Assembly: GCA_016840025.1 (NCBI GenBank)
Contig: JAEOTF010000412.1
Span: 1-35,812, forward strand
DNA: 35,812 bases
Origin: Candidatus Hodarchaeota archaeon
GTDB taxonomy: Archaea > Asgardarchaeota > Heimdallarchaeia > Hodarchaeales > YT1-039
Direction: 5' to 3'
The position numbers and the translations under genes were made by a program. The notes beneath the pieces are model-generated. The model did not search any database, was not told the DNA's origin, and worked only from the letters and a program-made list of their open reading frames with translations. Shown one piece after another: positions 8,362 through 15,556 of this stretch (its first letter is position 1; the number at the start of each line of letters is the position of its first letter).

Positions 8362-8574
8362 GTCAATGTCTCTCACATGATTCCCAAACACAGTAAACTT
8401 TAACTAAACTAGGAAGAAGATAAAACTTAAGGTATAGAGTATAAACAAGAAAGTGGATTTAAGACCTGAAGCATTGGACATTCCCATACTCAATATCAAC
8501 AAAATATCGAAACACTTAATGATAATTAGAATAGGTCTATTATGAAACTCAAGTAAGAAAAAGAGGATGTAGAG

Positions 8575-8985
8575 ATGGTTCGTGTTGCAGCACTCACTAT
8601 TGATGATGAGTATGACACTATTGAAGCGTCTAGCACTGTACTTGACGCAGCAATAAAGATGAAAAACGTAAACATTCCTGATCTCGTTGTGGTGGATGGA
8701 GAAAAAGTCCTTGGAATTATTACAGACTATGACATCGCTACGCGAATTGTAGCTGAAGAAAAAGATCCTAAAACTACTCCTGTTACTGAGGCAATGTACA
8801 CAATCCCCACTGTAACATTAAAAACATCCGTAGTAGAGGCATTAAGAATATTACAGGATCATTCTGCGCCGATTGTACCTGTATTGCATAATGAAAAACT
8901 CAAAGGGGTTGTATCGGTTCAAGATTGCTGGTCTGTGATACCTGAAGACAAATGGATTCAATTTGAGAGAAAACCAGACATCTAA
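8575..8985 (+). CDS. Two-CBS-domain protein
   Basis: A 136-residue protein with two CBS motifs: residues 15-70 (STVLDAAIKMKNVNIPDLVV, VLGIITDYDIATRIV) and 73-128 (VTEAMYTIPTVTLKTSVVEA, LKGVVSVQDC). A CBS pair binds adenine nucleotides in the cleft between motifs and usually regulates a partner protein. No other domain is attached. ATG 8575 is preceded by GAGGATGTAGAG. It is the first of four plus-strand genes, 39 bp upstream of the first zinc-ribbon membrane protein, so it could be cotranscribed with that trio and act as its nucleotide sensor; this is inference from position. Confidence 0.9.
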   Translation: MVRVAALTIDDEYDTIEASSTVLDAAIKMKNVNIPDLVVVDGEKVLGIITDYDIATRIVAEEKDPKTTPVTEAMYTIPTVTLKTSVVEALRILQDHSAPIVPVLHNEKLKGVVSVQDCWSVIPEDKWIQFERKPDI

Positions 8986-9024
8986 CTAGAGGTATGACAC
9001 TTATTTTAAAAATTGGAGGAATAG

Positions 9025-9492
9025 ATGGTTTTGTCTGGAAGACGTCCAAGAAAAGTCGGTTATGTAGGGGGAACTAGAAGAGGAGGACAACGGCTCATCC
9101 ATCATCCACCGCGAACTTATCATAGGCCATACCCTTATTATAGACGATATCCCAGTCGGCATTTCGGACCTGGTATTTGTGCAGTTCTCTTTATTTTCTA
9201 TCTTCTACTAACCCAAATGGGTGGGTTTTCAGCTTTCATTCTGCTCGCAGTTATTGTAGTCATTGGCTTCTTTATCTATCAGCAACAGCGGCAACAACAG
9301 CGAATAAGTCAAAGGACTACCCCTACGTCAAGAGTTTCTTCCTCTCCAGCCTACAGAAAACCAGCACAGATTCCTCATCCAGTCAAGATTCAAACAGGAA
9401 CTACTACAGAATCACAGTATTGCAGCCAGTGTGGAGGTAAACTTCAACTAGGGGATCGATTTTGTGTAGATTGCGGAACAAAAGTGACATGA
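9025..9492 (+). CDS. Zinc-ribbon membrane protein, paralogue 1 (short form)
   Basis: A 155-residue protein. Residues 1-50 are strongly basic and rich in Arg, Tyr, His and Pro, with the motif RRPRKVGYVGGTRRGGQR. A hydrophobic region of about 36 residues (51-86) can form one or two membrane segments (GICAVLFIFYLLL, FSAFILLAVIVVIGFFIY). A Gln/Arg/Pro-rich linker leads to a C-terminal zinc ribbon YCSQCGGKLQLGDRFCVDCG (CxxC-11-CxxC). It matches the next two genes at both ends but lacks their extracytoplasmic beta-domain. GGAGG lies five bases before ATG 9025. If both hydrophobic parts span, both ends face the cytoplasm. The family is unknown to me; such a ribbon often mediates protein or nucleic-acid contacts. 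Confidence 0.75.
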   Translation: MVLSGRRPRKVGYVGGTRRGGQRLIHHPPRTYHRPYPYYRRYPSRHFGPGICAVLFIFYLLLTQMGGFSAFILLAVIVVIGFFIYQQQRQQQRISQRTTPTSRVSSSPAYRKPAQIPHPVKIQTGTTTESQYCSQCGGKLQLGDRFCVDCGTKVT

Positions 9493-9568
9493 TATCAGTA
9501 GAAAAAGAACCGAGTGAAATTGTTCTATTGATTAAGAAACCTAAGAAAAATAAGACGAGTGATGAAAG

Positions 9569-10399
9569 ATGCCAGGAAGAAGAGCAATAAGAGTTGGTCA
9601 TGTAGGGGGAAGTAGGAGGGCATCTCATCGATATATCTATCATAGACAAAGACCGCATTATAGACACTCTAGTTTCGGTTATTATTCACCATATGGATAT
9701 TGGGGTCCAGGAAGATTAATTGGCATTGTTGTATGTGGACTCATGATTGTGTTCATTATTTTAACTTCTCTTATAAGCGTTATTAGCCCGTCTCCGACTG
9801 CATATCAGAATGTAGAAAATCTAGGAGAAGATTGGTGGATTTATGGAGAGGGAAAGGTTGATCCAGGACAAATTATCTCCTACTCCGTATCTGCTACCGA
9901 TGGGCTTTTTATTTTCTTCTTTACAACGGAAGATCCTAGTGGTTGGAGAGATAAAGGTGACTTCCCACAAAATGTATATGAATATTATGGAAGTACTGCA
10001 ACTGCAGTGGGAGAATTTGATCCGCCTTATTCAGAAAATTGGAGTTTTGTCATTTATAATGACCCCATTTTTAGGCAAGGACCCATTATAATATCATATG
10101 ACATTCAATATTCTAGTAGTGGGGTTGATATGAGTTTCATCTTTTTTTTAATCGGTATCCTTCTTATTAGTGGCACAATGATTGGATTCTACGTTCATCA
10201 AAAGAATAAAAGAAGACCAGCACCTAAGCCAACAGTAAAGACTTCGTCTGCACCTTCTTATTCACAATCATCGTCCGTTCCTCGTCCAATTACTATACAA
10301 ACCGCTAAAAATGCAAAACCACGTTATTGTGTCCAATGTGGAGGAAATCTTGAGCCTGGAGACCGATTTTGCGTAGATTGTGGTACAAAAACCATATGA
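9569..10399 (+). CDS. Zinc-ribbon membrane protein, paralogue 2
   Basis: A 276-residue protein. The N-terminus is basic with RRAIRVGHVGGSRRASHR and an aromatic His/Tyr-rich stretch. The first membrane segment (about 49-70, LIGIVVCGLMIVFIILTSLI) is followed by a beta-rich domain of about 100 residues that begins PGQIISYSVSATDGLFIFFF and ends in GEFDPPYSENWSFVIYND and a last strand. The second membrane segment is at about 186-205 (FIFFLIGILLISGTMIGFYV). A linker and a zinc ribbon RYCVQCGGNLEPGDRFCVDCG finish it. The middle domain resembles GOLD/PPC-like beta-sandwiches in its rhythm (polar start, central WxFVxYN, final strand), but this is a visual impression. It reads downstream of paralogue 1 after 76 bp with GTGATG before ATG 9569. 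No enzymatic residues are seen; a membrane adaptor with an outside ligand domain and an inside ribbon is the best description. Confidence 0.75.
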   Translation: MPGRRAIRVGHVGGSRRASHRYIYHRQRPHYRHSSFGYYSPYGYWGPGRLIGIVVCGLMIVFIILTSLISVISPSPTAYQNVENLGEDWWIYGEGKVDPGQIISYSVSATDGLFIFFFTTEDPSGWRDKGDFPQNVYEYYGSTATAVGEFDPPYSENWSFVIYNDPIFRQGPIIISYDIQYSSSGVDMSFIFFLIGILLISGTMIGFYVHQKNKRRPAPKPTVKTSSAPSYSQSSSVPRPITIQTAKNAKPRYCVQCGGNLEPGDRFCVDCGTKTI

Positions 10400-10503
10400 T
10401 TATTAATAGAAATAACTTAATTATACTAGTTCGTAATTTGAAGAAGAAATTATTGACTCTATCACCATCAGTGGATTAAAATGATATTATAGGAGAAAGA
10501 AAG

Positions 10504-11340
10504 ATGTCATTAAAACGTAATATAAGAGTAGGTCATGTAGGAGGATCAAGAAGGGCAGCACAAAGGCACATCTTTCGTGCGCCAAGACATTATCAACCTT
10601 ATGGTCGGTATTCGCTCCTTTACCCATTCAAATTAAATTTTCTAATTTGTATTCTAATTATTGGATTCTTTTTAATAGCGTCTATATCCACTACTTTCTT
10701 TAATCCACCTCATTTTTCTTCAACAATTGAACTCGAAGAGGGTAGATTTGTCTATAACGGAGGTACGGCTGCCCCTGACATGTTAATTTCTTATTCTATA
10801 TCCACAACAAACAAATCATTCAGCATAACTTTCTTTTTTACGAGAGCAGATCCTGGTGAATGGAGTAGCAGGTTTCAACTTCCAGAAGAGAATTATCAAT
10901 ATTCTGATAATACTTGTTGTCTTGATGGAGAGTTTAACCCGCCTTCGGCTGGAAAATGGTTCTATGTTATCTATAATGATCCAATATTAGAACAAGATAC
11001 CGTAGAAATCGAATTCGATGTCAAATATCCCAGGGGTAAGATCAACTTTGCCTTCCTCACTTTCATAGGGTTCATCATTATTATAATAGGCTTGATTATA
11101 GGAGTAATTATCTACCAAAGAAAACAAAAGCGCCCAATACCTTTGTCTTTGACAGAGATACCTACAAAACCTGTCTATAGCAGACCTGCACCGATTCCTC
11201 GACCAGTCCCAATTCTACCACCTAGTCTTACACAAACCAACTGTAAACAATGTAGAGGAAGACTAGCGCCAGGCGATCGTTTTTGTGTGGAATGTGGGCA
11301 ATTATTGGCGACTCAGAGGAAGAAAAGGGAAATAATCTAG
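10504..11340 (+). CDS. Zinc-ribbon membrane protein, paralogue 3
   Basis: A 278-residue protein with the same plan as paralogue 2: the basic N-terminal motif RNIRVGHVGGSRRAAQRH, a first membrane segment at about 42-66, a beta-domain with PDMLISYSISTTNKSFSITF and GEFNPPSAGKWFYVIYNDPI, a second membrane segment at about 182-205 (FLTFIGFIIIIIGLIIGVII), and a zinc ribbon NCKQCRGRLAPGDRFCVECG with a basic tail. One difference is an extra CC pair in the outside domain (NTCCLDGEF). GGAG lies eight bases before ATG 10504. The gene ends 18 bp from the convergent MttB-like gene. Conservation of the N-terminal VGHVGGSRR block among three otherwise divergent paralogues suggests it is functional, perhaps a binding motif. 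The family is not recognised. Confidence 0.75.
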   Translation: MSLKRNIRVGHVGGSRRAAQRHIFRAPRHYQPYGRYSLLYPFKLNFLICILIIGFFLIASISTTFFNPPHFSSTIELEEGRFVYNGGTAAPDMLISYSISTTNKSFSITFFFTRADPGEWSSRFQLPEENYQYSDNTCCLDGEFNPPSAGKWFYVIYNDPILEQDTVEIEFDVKYPRGKINFAFLTFIGFIIIIIGLIIGVIIYQRKQKRPIPLSLTEIPTKPVYSRPAPIPRPVPILPPSLTQTNCKQCRGRLAPGDRFCVECGQLLATQRKKREII

Positions 11341-11358
11341 AAAAAATACGTCTTTGGG

Positions 11359-12774
11359 TCATTGACCAAACAATATATTCTTTAGGCTCTTACTAATCTC
11401 TTCCTCTAGTGGATTTGGCTTCTTTTGTAATAATTTTTCAATTAATTGCTTTGCTCGCATTGTTGAAGTGGTTTTTGTCTTTGCCCATACATCCCGTGTT
11501 GTTCGATCGATGACTGCACTAGGGAAATAGAATTCTTTACGATATATCTTTCTTGTACTGGGATGAGATAATAGTTGTTTTGATTGTTCGTATTCTGCCA
11601 ATAAAGTCTTTGTAGAAATCTCTTCATAAGACTTAATTCCTTCAATGAGCCGTAGAGCCATCCCACATATCTCGTTGTCAATTACAAGTTTTTCAAGCGA
11701 AAAACAGGATTCAAAGTCAAGCATCCCAGGACCACTAATCATATTAATCCCTCCAAGAGCAGCAAGGATAGCTCCGATACCTGTTTCTAACCCTGCTTGA
11801 GTATCAAGCACTTTTGAATCAGATAAACCCATGTAAGCATGAGTACGGAATCCTAGATGTTTTCCAACTTGAGCATAAGCCACATCTATCATCATTGTGC
11901 CAATTGCGCCCATTGGTGTAGTTCCATTCCTCATATCAAACGCAGAAGGAGACCCACCCCAGATTATAGGTGCTCCTGGGGAAACAAGTTGAGATAGCAT
12001 GATTCCTGAAAGGGTTTCAGCACAATGTTGTACAACAGCTCCGAAAATACTAGCAGGAGCATTCGCACCAGTCATTGGCATACTGATTAATTGTGAAGGG
12101 ATACCTACTTTTGCTGCATCTATCACCGATTGACAAGTGAGATCGCTCCACCGAAGAGGTGGAGAAGGACATGCATCAAAAACAGCTAATGGTTTTTCTC
12201 GCAATGCTTTTTCATCGCCTCGAACAGCAACTAACATGTCTTTCATTTTCGCAAAAGATTCTTTGCGAAAAGTACCGGTAATAACCGGTTTGCTACAGTG
12301 TAGGAGGGATAAGTATAAGCGATAACTATCCTCTATTTCTTTAGGCACATCAGAACAGATAAAGGCAGTGCTTTGAGCATGAATATGCTTTAACTGTTCT
12401 ACTAGTTTGGCATAGGTTACGTAATCATCTGTAACTGGTTTTCGAGTCTCATTCGTCTGAGAATCGAGAATATTGATCGCAGCACTACCTGGATCAAAGC
12501 AAATGTTATCATCTTCATAACGGACAGCTAATTCACCTATTCGATCATATAGATAAATTGTTCTAGGGACACTTTTAATCGCATTCTGAACCAGATCAGA
12601 AGGGAAAAGAACGCGATCATTTGAATCGGCTGTGAGTCCTTCATTCTTTAGCATGCTTAAAGCGTCTTGATTTTCAATAATTATCCCTAAATTCTCGAGA
12701 ATATCAAGAGCTTGTTCAATTACCATTTTAACCTGATTATCATCTAATAGCCTTAATTTGGGTCGAATTGCCAT
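11359..12774 (-). CDS. MttB-family (trimethylamine methyltransferase-like) methyltransferase without pyrrolysine
   Basis: A protein of about 471 residues of the MttB superfamily. Diagnostic stretches are APIIWGGSPSAFDMRNGTTP, AIGTMMIDVAYAQVGKHLGF, AYMGLSDSKVLDTQAGLETG and AALGGINMISGPGMLDFESC. MttB proper reads an in-frame UAG as pyrrolysine; no internal stop is needed here, so this belongs to the non-Pyl group, whose studied members (such as MtgB) demethylate quaternary amines like glycine betaine and pass the methyl group to a corrinoid protein. The longest frame starts at 12810 inside the upstream gene; ATG 12774 is better, lying one base after the TAA of that gene with GGAGATGG upstream. 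It is the last gene of a four-gene operon with its probable corrinoid and methyl-acceptor partners. The substrate cannot be told from sequence. Confidence 0.9.
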   Translation of the reverse strand: MAIRPKLRLLDDNQVKMVIEQALDILENLGIIIENQDALSMLKNEGLTADSNDRVLFPSDLVQNAIKSVPRTIYLYDRIGELAVRYEDDNICFDPGSAAINILDSQTNETRKPVTDDYVTYAKLVEQLKHIHAQSTAFICSDVPKEIEDSYRLYLSLLHCSKPVITGTFRKESFAKMKDMLVAVRGDEKALREKPLAVFDACPSPPLRWSDLTCQSVIDAAKVGIPSQLISMPMTGANAPASIFGAVVQHCAETLSGIMLSQLVSPGAPIIWGGSPSAFDMRNGTTPMGAIGTMMIDVAYAQVGKHLGFRTHAYMGLSDSKVLDTQAGLETGIGAILAALGGINMISGPGMLDFESCFSLEKLVIDNEICGMALRLIEGIKSYEEISTKTLLAEYEQSKQLLSHPSTRKIYRKEFYFPSAVIDRTTRDVWAKTKTTSTMRAKQLIEKLLQKKPNPLEEEISKSLKNILFGQ

Positions 12775-12775
12775 T

Positions 12776-13411
12776 TTACCATCTCCGATAACTACAATCT
12801 GAATTTTCACAAAAAGTACAACGATTTTCCCAACGAGATTCTACAATATTAGCTCCTAAGTTAACTGCAAATGAGACCGATTTCACAGGAATCATTAGAT
12901 ATGAATCTGTGAGTTTGACGTCTATTTCTTCTGCGGGAAGAAGATTAAAGAATAATTCTTGGTTTGACAAAGCCCATTCACAATATCCTGGACTATAACG
13001 CTCTGAATACTGTAATGTTAGCTCTTTAGCTGCCTGATTGATACCTAGATTTACAAGTTCTGCTACAAATTCTGCTCCTGCAGAACCAATCGCATCCAAT
13101 ATGACTCCTCTTGATAAGTGCCCCTCTTTCATCAATTTTTTGACTTTATTCGGCAAGTTATGACCGATGGTACAGATAGCGAGTGCTACTTTTTCTGATT
13201 CTTCAAAACATGGACTTTTGGGGAGATTAATTGCATCAAAAAACGTATAAACTGCTTTAGGCTCAATCAATTGTTTGGCTTCGTCTTTCATGAATTCTAC
13301 TTCTTTTAGCATATTAGAAGAAAGACCTTTTTTCTTTCTTCCTTGGCTAAGTAAACGAGTGATCTCGTCATTCTCAAATTTAATTTCTTCTGGTTCAAAT
13401 CTTATTACCAT
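12776..13411 (-). CDS. Cobalamin-dependent methionine synthase activation-domain-like protein
   Basis: A 211-residue protein resembling the MetH activation (AdoMet-binding) domain: ALAICTIGHNLPNKVKKLMK, an AIGSAGAEFVAEL helix, RYSPGYCEWALSNQELFFNL (corresponding to the RxxPGY AdoMet-binding region of MetH) and LTDSYLMIPVKSVSFAVNLG. In MetH this domain binds AdoMet for reductive remethylation of inactive cob(II)alamin. A C-terminal RCTFCENSDCSYRR adds Cys198, Cys201 and Cys206, which the MetH domain itself lacks and which could bind metal or an Fe-S cluster. The gene sits between the homocysteine methyltransferase (6 bp) and the MttB-like gene (one-base gap), so it is probably the reactivation factor of this system. 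Confidence 0.82.
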   Translation of the reverse strand: MVIRFEPEEIKFENDEITRLLSQGRKKKGLSSNMLKEVEFMKDEAKQLIEPKAVYTFFDAINLPKSPCFEESEKVALAICTIGHNLPNKVKKLMKEGHLSRGVILDAIGSAGAEFVAELVNLGINQAAKELTLQYSERYSPGYCEWALSNQELFFNLLPAEEIDVKLTDSYLMIPVKSVSFAVNLGANIVESRWENRCTFCENSDCSYRRW

Positions 13412-13417
13412 TTAATT

Positions 13418-14305
13418 CTACAACCGAGATTTTAGAGCGTTCTGGGTTTGTTGAATAAAATCTGGATTTGTACCACAACAACCACCGACAATATTAGCTC
13501 CAACGTTTACTAGCGCCATAATATCGGATGCAAATTCAGACGGTGTTTGGGAATAGAGAGTTTTTCCATTCACTAATTCAGGTTTACCTGCGTTGGGCTG
13601 AAAACTCATCGGAAGTTCTACTCGATCTCTTACCAATTTACATAATTCGATCATATCACTGGACTGAATAGAGCAGTTTGCACCTACGACATTTGCACCT
13701 TTTTCTTTTAACAAGGTAAAACATTTTTCAGGAGGATCTCCCATAATAGTGAAGAAGCCACGTTTCTTTTTGTCAAAAGTCATAGTAGTAATCACTGGGA
13801 TTGATGAATCTATTTCCCTAACCGCCCTTAAAGCTTGAATGGCTTCACGAATATCTTGCATTGTCTCGATTACGATTAAATCAACCCCACCTTCAAGTAA
13901 TGCTGTGGCTTGGTTTGTAAATGCATGAAACCACTCATTTTCAGTTATTTTTCCTACAGGCGGAAGATATTTTCCAGTAGGACCGATATCCCCCCCAACA
14001 TAACCATTTTTGGGACATACACTTTGTGCATTTTGAACAGCAGCCAAGTTCAGTTCTTTAACACGGTCTTGAAGACCTTTTGCCCCTAATTTTATCTCAT
14101 TACCACCAAAGGTATTGGTGAGAACAACATCCGCGCCAGCTTCGAAATAACTCTTGTGAATCTTTTGAATATCTTCACTATGAGTTACATTCCAAATTTC
14201 AGGGCATTCTTCCCCTCGTATCCCTGCTTGAATGAGCATTGTTCCCATTGCTCCATCAAACAGGATTGTTCGCTCTTTTACTACCTCAAGAAAGCCCGAT
14301 TTCAT
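13418..14305 (-). CDS. Homocysteine S-methyltransferase (MetH N-terminal domain type)
   Basis: A 295-residue TIM-barrel enzyme of the homocysteine methyltransferase family. It has FDGAMGTMLIQAGI (17-30), TNTFGGNEIKLG (64-75), GDIGPTGKYLPPVG (105-118), the zinc ligand Cys211 in GANCS and Cys276/Cys277 in GGCCGT. The length equals that of the isolated Hcy-binding domain of MetH. It should activate homocysteine on zinc and take the methyl group, here most simply from the neighbouring corrinoid protein, giving methionine. The start ATG 14305 has GGAGAG upstream, and the gene lies 26 bp after the corrinoid gene in the same operon. An alternative is a self-contained enzyme using S-methylmethionine (MmuM type), which the operon context makes less likely. 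Confidence 0.92.
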   Translation of the reverse strand: MKSGFLEVVKERTILFDGAMGTMLIQAGIRGEECPEIWNVTHSEDIQKIHKSYFEAGADVVLTNTFGGNEIKLGAKGLQDRVKELNLAAVQNAQSVCPKNGYVGGDIGPTGKYLPPVGKITENEWFHAFTNQATALLEGGVDLIVIETMQDIREAIQALRAVREIDSSIPVITTMTFDKKKRGFFTIMGDPPEKCFTLLKEKGANVVGANCSIQSSDMIELCKLVRDRVELPMSFQPNAGKPELVNGKTLYSQTPSEFASDIMALVNVGANIVGGCCGTNPDFIQQTQNALKSRL

Positions 14306-14331
14306 TCCGGATTCTCTCCAGTTTGTAAGGA

Positions 14332-14979
14332 TTATTTAGATTGGATCAACTCTGTTGCCTTTTTCACAGCTTCTACTGCATTTTCAGCATAACCATTTGC
14401 ATTAATCTCATTACTCCATGCCTGACTGACAGGAGCACCACCCACCATTACAATATATTTATCGGAAAGACCTTGATTCTTCAGTTCATCGACAATGGTC
14501 TTTTGTTCGAGCATAGTAGTTGTAAGAAGAGCTGAAAGAGCGATTATATCAGCATTTTGTTCTTTTGCAGTACTTATAAAACGTTCTAGAGGTACATCTG
14601 CGCCAAGATCAATAACTTCAAATCCTGATGCCATTAACATGGAAGCAACTAGAGTTTTCCCGATGTCATGAATATCACCTGCAACTGTGCCAATTACTAC
14701 TCTTCCCTGATCGACACGAGCAATTTTTTTCTGAAATATCAATGGATTGAGAATATCCATAGCCGCTTTCATTATTTCGGCTCCCTGCATAAGCTCAGGC
14801 AGAAAAAATTCGCCTTCTTCCCATAGTTCCCCTACACGCCGAATTCCTACCGCTAATCCATCATCAACAATTTTATCAACAGGAACTCCATCATTAACGC
14901 ATTTATTGACAAACTCTATGGTTTTTTCACGGTCTCCTTCGACAAGGGCATTTACTATTTCTTCAAGGACAGTCATCAT
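14332..14979 (-). CDS. Methyltransferase corrinoid (cobalamin-binding) protein
   Basis: A 215-residue protein with the two-part structure of MtbC/MttC-type corrinoid proteins. Residues 1-85 form the helical cap (LVEGDREKTIEFVNKCVNDG). Residues 90-215 form the Rossmann-like B12 domain with DIHDIGKTLVASML (lower axial ligand His104), ALSALLTTTM (149-158) and VMVGGAPVS. It carries the methyl group on cobalt between donor and acceptor methyltransferases. The first of two tandem ATGs, 14979, follows GGAG and overlaps the stop of a possible 18-codon leader peptide. It heads the operon with homocysteine methyltransferase, activation protein and MttB-like protein. Confidence 0.95.
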   Translation of the reverse strand: MMTVLEEIVNALVEGDREKTIEFVNKCVNDGVPVDKIVDDGLAVGIRRVGELWEEGEFFLPELMQGAEIMKAAMDILNPLIFQKKIARVDQGRVVIGTVAGDIHDIGKTLVASMLMASGFEVIDLGADVPLERFISTAKEQNADIIALSALLTTTMLEQKTIVDELKNQGLSDKYIVMVGGAPVSQAWSNEINANGYAENAVEAVKKATELIQSK

Positions 14980-15032
14980 TCTTCTACTCCGAAATAATAG
15001 TAGAAATTTTCTTTTAGAGCAATAACAAACAA
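14976..15032 (-). CDS. Possible 18-codon leader peptide of the corrinoid operon
   Basis: A TTG at 15032-15030 stands five bases after a perfect GGAGGT (15043-15038), the strongest ribosome binding site in this region. The frame encodes MFVIALKENFYYYFGVEE and its TGA (14978-14976) overlaps the ATG of the corrinoid gene as ATGA, the usual geometry of translational coupling. It contains three consecutive Tyr codons but no Met after the start, so it is not an obvious methionine attenuator. It could be a real coupling peptide or an accident of sequence. Confidence 0.4.
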   Translation of the reverse strand: MFVIALKENFYYYFGVEE

Positions 15033-15113
15033 TATTTACCTCCCAGAAATAAAATTTCGGTGTGAAAATTTAGAAAAAAATCAATTAAAATACCCCCAAT
15101 TTGAGGTATACTA

Positions 15114-15491
15114 TTGCGAGTGCTTGTACTTGGAACTGGAATGATGGGATATGCGGCTGCATTTGATTTAGCCTATAATGATGAAGTAAAAACAATTACA
15201 CTGGCAGATATCAATAAGAAAAAATTACTAGATGCAGAAAATATGATTAATCAATCAATTCTAGAAACACAATTATTAGATGCGTCTAATAAACAAAAAT
15301 TATTTGGGATTATGGATGACCATGATGCCGTCGTAGGAGCTATTTCTTATGCACTCAATTATGAACTGGCCTCTGCAGCTATTGAAGTAGGAACGAACTT
15401 CTGCGATCTGGGTGGTCATGCGTCAATTGTTAGCCAATTAATGGTCCAAGAAAAGACTATAAAGGGAGCGCTATCCCCTGAAAAAGCGTAA
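15114..15491 (+). pseudogene. Truncated saccharopine dehydrogenase-like gene
   Basis: A 125-residue frame starting at TTG 15114. It has an N-terminal Rossmann motif VLVLGTGMMGYAAAFDLAYN, an acidic residue ending strand 2 (LADINKKK), then DAVVGAISYALNYELASAAI and TNFCDLGGHASIVSQLM, which match the NAD(P)-binding part of saccharopine dehydrogenase-like oxidoreductases. Family members run to about 350-400 residues; here the frame ends right where the segment leading to the catalytic domain should begin, and neither other plus-strand frame continues the family for more than a few residues. It is therefore a remnant rather than a full enzyme. The next gene on the other strand ends 66 bp away. It diverges from the corrinoid operon. 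Confidence 0.75.
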
Positions 15492-15556
15492 TATTCATGT
15501 GCAAAGAGAAGAAAGAAGTGATTAAGTATTATCCTTTTAGAAAAGATAAATGAGTA

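Noticed and set aside
11442..11681. 79-codon minus-strand frame inside the MttB-like gene
   Set aside because: Out of frame with the methyltransferase and without its own ribosome site or domain.
11359..12774. Pyrrolysine in the MttB homologue
   Set aside because: The frame runs through without an internal TAG, so UAG readthrough is not needed.
14747..15025. 92-codon plus-strand frame opposite the corrinoid gene
   Set aside because: It is antisense to a gene with clear motifs, and its Ser/Thr/Pro-rich composition is typical of a shadow frame.
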